From assembly GCA_900769115.1 (NCBI GenBank), contig CAAGFJ010000006.1:1-24950 (forward strand): a stretch of DNA of 24,950 bases, written 5' to 3'. A program made the position numbers and the translations under genes. Below the pieces are notes generated by a model. The model saw nothing but the letters and a program-made list of their open reading frames with translations, did no database searches and was not told where the DNA came from. Shown here in pieces: positions 22,943 to 24,950 of this stretch (positions are counted from its first letter, which is position 1; each line of letters starts with the position of its first letter). The stretch comes from Lachnospiraceae bacterium. Lineage in GTDB: Bacteria; Bacillota; Clostridia; Lachnospirales; Lachnospiraceae.

Positions 22943-22971
22943 TTATTTTGTGAACTTTCTGTGACGGCTAC

Positions 22972-23100
22972 AAGCCATGCGAATATGCTCTGGGATTAGC
23001 TGCCGGAAGCTCGCTTACAGGTAGCTATATTCCATGGCATATTCATAAGGCGACAGCCCATCATGAAATAGCCCGCAGGGCTATGAATGGCACATGGCTT
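22972..23100. other. 129-bp multi-stem structured element with perfect terminal inverted repeats
   Basis: Outer arms AAGCCATG (22972-22979) / CATGGCTT (23093-23100) enclose two branches. Branch one is GAATATGC (22981-22988) / GCATATTC (23037-23044), with an inner stem TAGCTGCC (22997-23004) / GGTAGCTA (23020-23027, one G-U). Branch two is CCAT/ATGG (23058-23061/23087-23090) around the perfect ATAGCCC-GCA-GGGCTAT hairpin (23068-23084). The whole resembles a three-way junction RNA or a small MITE-like element. It ends five bases before the PIN gene stop and starts 29 bp from CIRCE. Confidence 0.6.
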
Positions 23101-23105
23101 ACTTC

Positions 23106-23504
23106 CTATAGATATGTCTCCATGAACTGTGTCGGTGTCATAATTTCAGGTCTCTCAATATCAATATCAGAAAAGTCCTTATCTCCCGTGACAAGAATAT
23201 CTACATCTTCTATAATTGCTGTATAAAGTACCGGATAATCCTTTATATCTCTGATATCAAAAAGTCCGCTCTCCATTTCATTAGGTGTGTAAACATATTC
23301 AAAACTCATCAACATAAGTAATTTATTAATTGCAATTTCTTTACTCGGAAATTTCCTTTTAACAACATTCTTTAACTCATCCACAACATAAGATGATAAT
23401 ACAAGCTGATTATTTGTAAATATAAAATCCATCATTGCATTCATTTTTGTTCCGGGAAAAAGCAATGCTGATATCAGCACATTGGTATCAAGCATAATTC
23501 TCAT
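23106..23504 (-). CDS. PIN-domain toxin (putative ribonuclease)
   Basis: A 132-residue PIN-fold protein whose family cleaves RNA using Mg ions. Conserved acidic positions are D6 (MLDTNVLISA), E43 (VVDELKN), D89 (IKDYPVL) and D108/D110 (VTGDKDF). The start ATG abuts the stop of the antitoxin gene with no gap, typical of VapBC-like toxin-antitoxin pairs. Both genes are on the minus strand. Confidence 0.9.
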   Translation of the reverse strand: MRIMLDTNVLISALLFPGTKMNAMMDFIFTNNQLVLSSYVVDELKNVVKRKFPSKEIAINKLLMLMSFEYVYTPNEMESGLFDIRDIKDYPVLYTAIIEDVDILVTGDKDFSDIDIERPEIMTPTQFMETYL

Positions 23505-23762
23505 CTAGCTTACTCCACCCTCTTTCCTTAACTCTTTAATCATTGCCATTACATCATCATCATTCTTAAGTCCCAATCTCTCTGCTTCACCAGCAAAAGT
23601 TTTCTGGGCTTCTCTTAATGCATCCATAGATGAATTCATCATGTATATTCTTCCTGCCTCTTCTACAAACAAAACCTTATCACCATTTTTTATTCCAAGC
23701 TTTTTGCGTATCTCGATCGGTATTGTCACTTGACCTTTAGATGTTACCTTTGCTAACTCCAT
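23505..23762 (-). CDS. AbrB/MazE-type antitoxin
   Basis: An 85-residue protein. The N-terminal swapped-hairpin DNA-binding domain is evident as AKVTSKGQVTIPIEIRKKLG at residues 4-23, followed by IKNGDKVLFVEEAG. The C-terminal helix (about 48-85) should wrap the toxin. ATG 23762 is chosen because GAAAGGAGG is seven bases upstream; a longer start at 23825 has no binding site and lies at the promoter. As usual for the family it should repress its own promoter. Confidence 0.92.
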   Translation of the reverse strand: MELAKVTSKGQVTIPIEIRKKLGIKNGDKVLFVEEAGRIYMMNSSMDALREAQKTFAGEAERLGLKNDDDVMAMIKELRKEGGVS

Positions 23763-23813
23763 AAATATACCTCCTTTCAAAAGTAATGTATTCCTTACTT
23801 TCCTTACAATATT

Positions 23814-23842
23814 AGTATATTCCATTTTGCTACAAATATCAA
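23814..23842 (-). promoter_or_regulatory. Promoter of the toxin-antitoxin pair
   Basis: Minus strand -35 TTGATA (plus 23837-23842), a 17-bp spacer and -10 TATACT (plus 23814-23819). Each box matches consensus at five of six positions. Confidence 0.75.
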
Positions 23843-23880
23843 TCTTTATTCCCCTTCACATACCATCTTGGTGTACATAA

Positions 23881-23927
23881 ATCAAATACACAATTTATTT
23901 GATAATACACCTTTTCAAACGTATAAT
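23881..23927 (+). promoter_or_regulatory. Promoter of the recombinase gene with overlapping inverted repeat
   Basis: -35 TTGATA (23899-23904), a 17-bp spacer and perfect -10 TATAAT (23922-23927). An inverted repeat ATCAAAT (23881-23887) / ATTTGAT (23897-23903) covers the -35, a plausible operator. This promoter fires away from the divergent toxin-antitoxin promoter 57 bp upstream. Confidence 0.75.
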
Positions 23928-23958
23928 AGTTCAAAAATTTTCAAAGGAGTATCCTATT

Positions 23959-24888
23959 ATGAACAATCTAGAACAAATCACCAGAGAATATCTAAATTAT
24001 TGCCAGTACCAGAAATGTTTAGATTCAAAAACACTGAAAGCCTATCGTATTGATCTGGCTCAATTTATATCAAAAATTGAACTAACAAATCTCGAAGAAA
24101 TCACAGTTCCCGTTATGGAATGTTACATCCAGCATTTACACGAAACATTTCAGCCCAGAACTGCCAAACGCAAAATTGCCTCTTTGAAAGCACTGTTTCA
24201 CTTTTTAGAGTACAAAGATATGATTGCCACAAATCCATTTTCCAAAATATATACCAAATTCCGCGAACCAATTATTCTACCAAAAACAATTCCCCTTTAT
24301 ACCGTGGAACAATTTCTGAAGGCTGTCTACTTTGCACATACAAATGCCAGTACCCCATACCAAAAACGTACCACCTTACGGGATATTGCCCTCACAGAAC
24401 TACTATTTGCAACCGGAATGCGAATATCTGAACTTTGTGATTTGCCCTTTGAACATGTCAACTTACAGGATGGGACAATTCGAATTTACGGAAAAGGTTC
24501 CAAGGAGCGTTGTCTTCAAGTTGGCAACACCTCCGTCCTTAATATTTTGCGCATCTATGCCAAAGAATTTCATACGGAACATACAGACGCCCATTTTTTT
24601 CTGAATGCTAACGGAACCCCGGTCTCCGATCAGTCTGTCCGCCGCATGATTCAAAAATACTGTGATCAAGCCTCTATATCATTACATATTACTCCACACA
24701 TGTTCCGCCACACATTTGCTACAAGCCTGTTAGAGGCAGATGTTGATATACGTTACATTCAAGAAATGCTAGGTCACAGCTCTATTAATGTCACTCAGAT
24801 ATACACACATGTAACTACCGCAAAGCAACGTGATATATTGCGGACGAGACATCCTCGTAATGGGTTTGAGATTGGATGTGATAGATAA
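23959..24888 (+). CDS. XerC/XerD-like tyrosine recombinase
   Basis: A 309-residue site-specific recombinase. The N-terminal SAM-like core-binding domain spans about 3-90, the catalytic domain about 112-295. The active site is complete: R155 (TGMRISELCDL), K179 (GKGSKER), H247 and R250 (PHMFRHTFA), H273 (LGHSSI) and Y282 (QIYTH). ATG 23959 follows AAAGGAG; an upstream in-frame ATG at 23899 coincides with the promoter. It shares little with the Tn916 integrase at the left end. The length fits XerC/D or orphan integrases; dif resolution, DNA inversion or a separate small element are all possible. The remaining 62 bases after it are AT-rich with nothing clear. Confidence 0.9.
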   Translation: MNNLEQITREYLNYCQYQKCLDSKTLKAYRIDLAQFISKIELTNLEEITVPVMECYIQHLHETFQPRTAKRKIASLKALFHFLEYKDMIATNPFSKIYTKFREPIILPKTIPLYTVEQFLKAVYFAHTNASTPYQKRTTLRDIALTELLFATGMRISELCDLPFEHVNLQDGTIRIYGKGSKERCLQVGNTSVLNILRIYAKEFHTEHTDAHFFLNANGTPVSDQSVRRMIQKYCDQASISLHITPHMFRHTFATSLLEADVDIRYIQEMLGHSSINVTQIYTHVTTAKQRDILRTRHPRNGFEIGCDR

Positions 24889-24950
24889 TAAGAAATTATC
24901 CTTCGCTATCGATCTGATAATAAAAATTATAATAGCTGAGGAGAAATGTA

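Noticed and set aside
22972..23100. tRNA gene
   Set aside because: The stems do not follow tRNA arm lengths and no anticodon loop or T-loop consensus is seen.

Overview
The window looks like a chromosomal segment of a gut-type Clostridia (Firmicutes), most likely Lachnospiraceae. The reasons are moderate GC, strong AGGAGG-type ribosome binding sites, sigma-A promoters, a CIRCE heat-shock operator, a Tn916-family element, a lipoprotein GH9 cellulase, a BspA-like surface protein and several Lachnospiraceae-style proteins of unknown function. The species cannot be fixed from the sequence alone.

Layout. (1) 1 to about 1715 is the integrase end of a Tn916-family conjugative element (xis, int, arm-site-like repeats); the rest of the element lies left of the window. 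It appears to have inserted into the signal-peptide region of a small secreted-protein gene. (2) 1718-5856 is a plus-strand operon: a small exported Cys-containing protein, two membrane-anchored extracytoplasmic proteins and an ABC-2 transporter (permease, ATPase, permease). It resembles secreted-peptide or antimicrobial-resistance loci, but its function is unproven. (3) 5857-6214 holds a 52-bp tandem repeat, a tiny ORF and a hairpin terminator. (4) 10905 down to 6215, minus strand, is rnhA, deoC, a GH9 endoglucanase lipoprotein and nfo, probably cotranscribed. (5) 15014 down to 11076 is a very large secreted BspA/LRR surface protein preceded by a hairpin with a T-tract.

(6) 15074-16319 is dense in structure: GC-rich tandem repeats, nested inverted repeats in front of a small HTH regulator gene, and a 42-codon ORF whose 3' half is a G-rich hairpin. 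(7) 16320-18514 has an AraC regulator and, convergently, a small unknown protein plus a cation-diffusion-facilitator-like transporter with an incomplete metal site. (8) 21967 down to 18593 is a three-gene minus-strand operon: a degenerate Hsp70/actin-like (ASKHA) protein, a TPR protein and a two-TM coiled-coil membrane protein. I recognise no described function for it, and it is the best candidate here for an undescribed system. (9) 22942 down to 22128 is an HrcA/CIRCE-controlled hsp20 followed by an unannotated-looking 25-residue Lys-rich ORF and a terminator. (10) 22972-23100 is a multi-stem structured element; next come a PIN toxin/AbrB antitoxin pair and, on the plus strand, a XerC/D-like tyrosine recombinase.

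Working together: the ABC operon genes overlap or nearly abut and should act as one export or resistance unit. The ASKHA/TPR/coiled-coil operon has its own near-consensus promoter, placed immediately after the hsp20 terminator. The two ends of the window carry unrelated tyrosine recombinases, consistent with an accessory-rich region.
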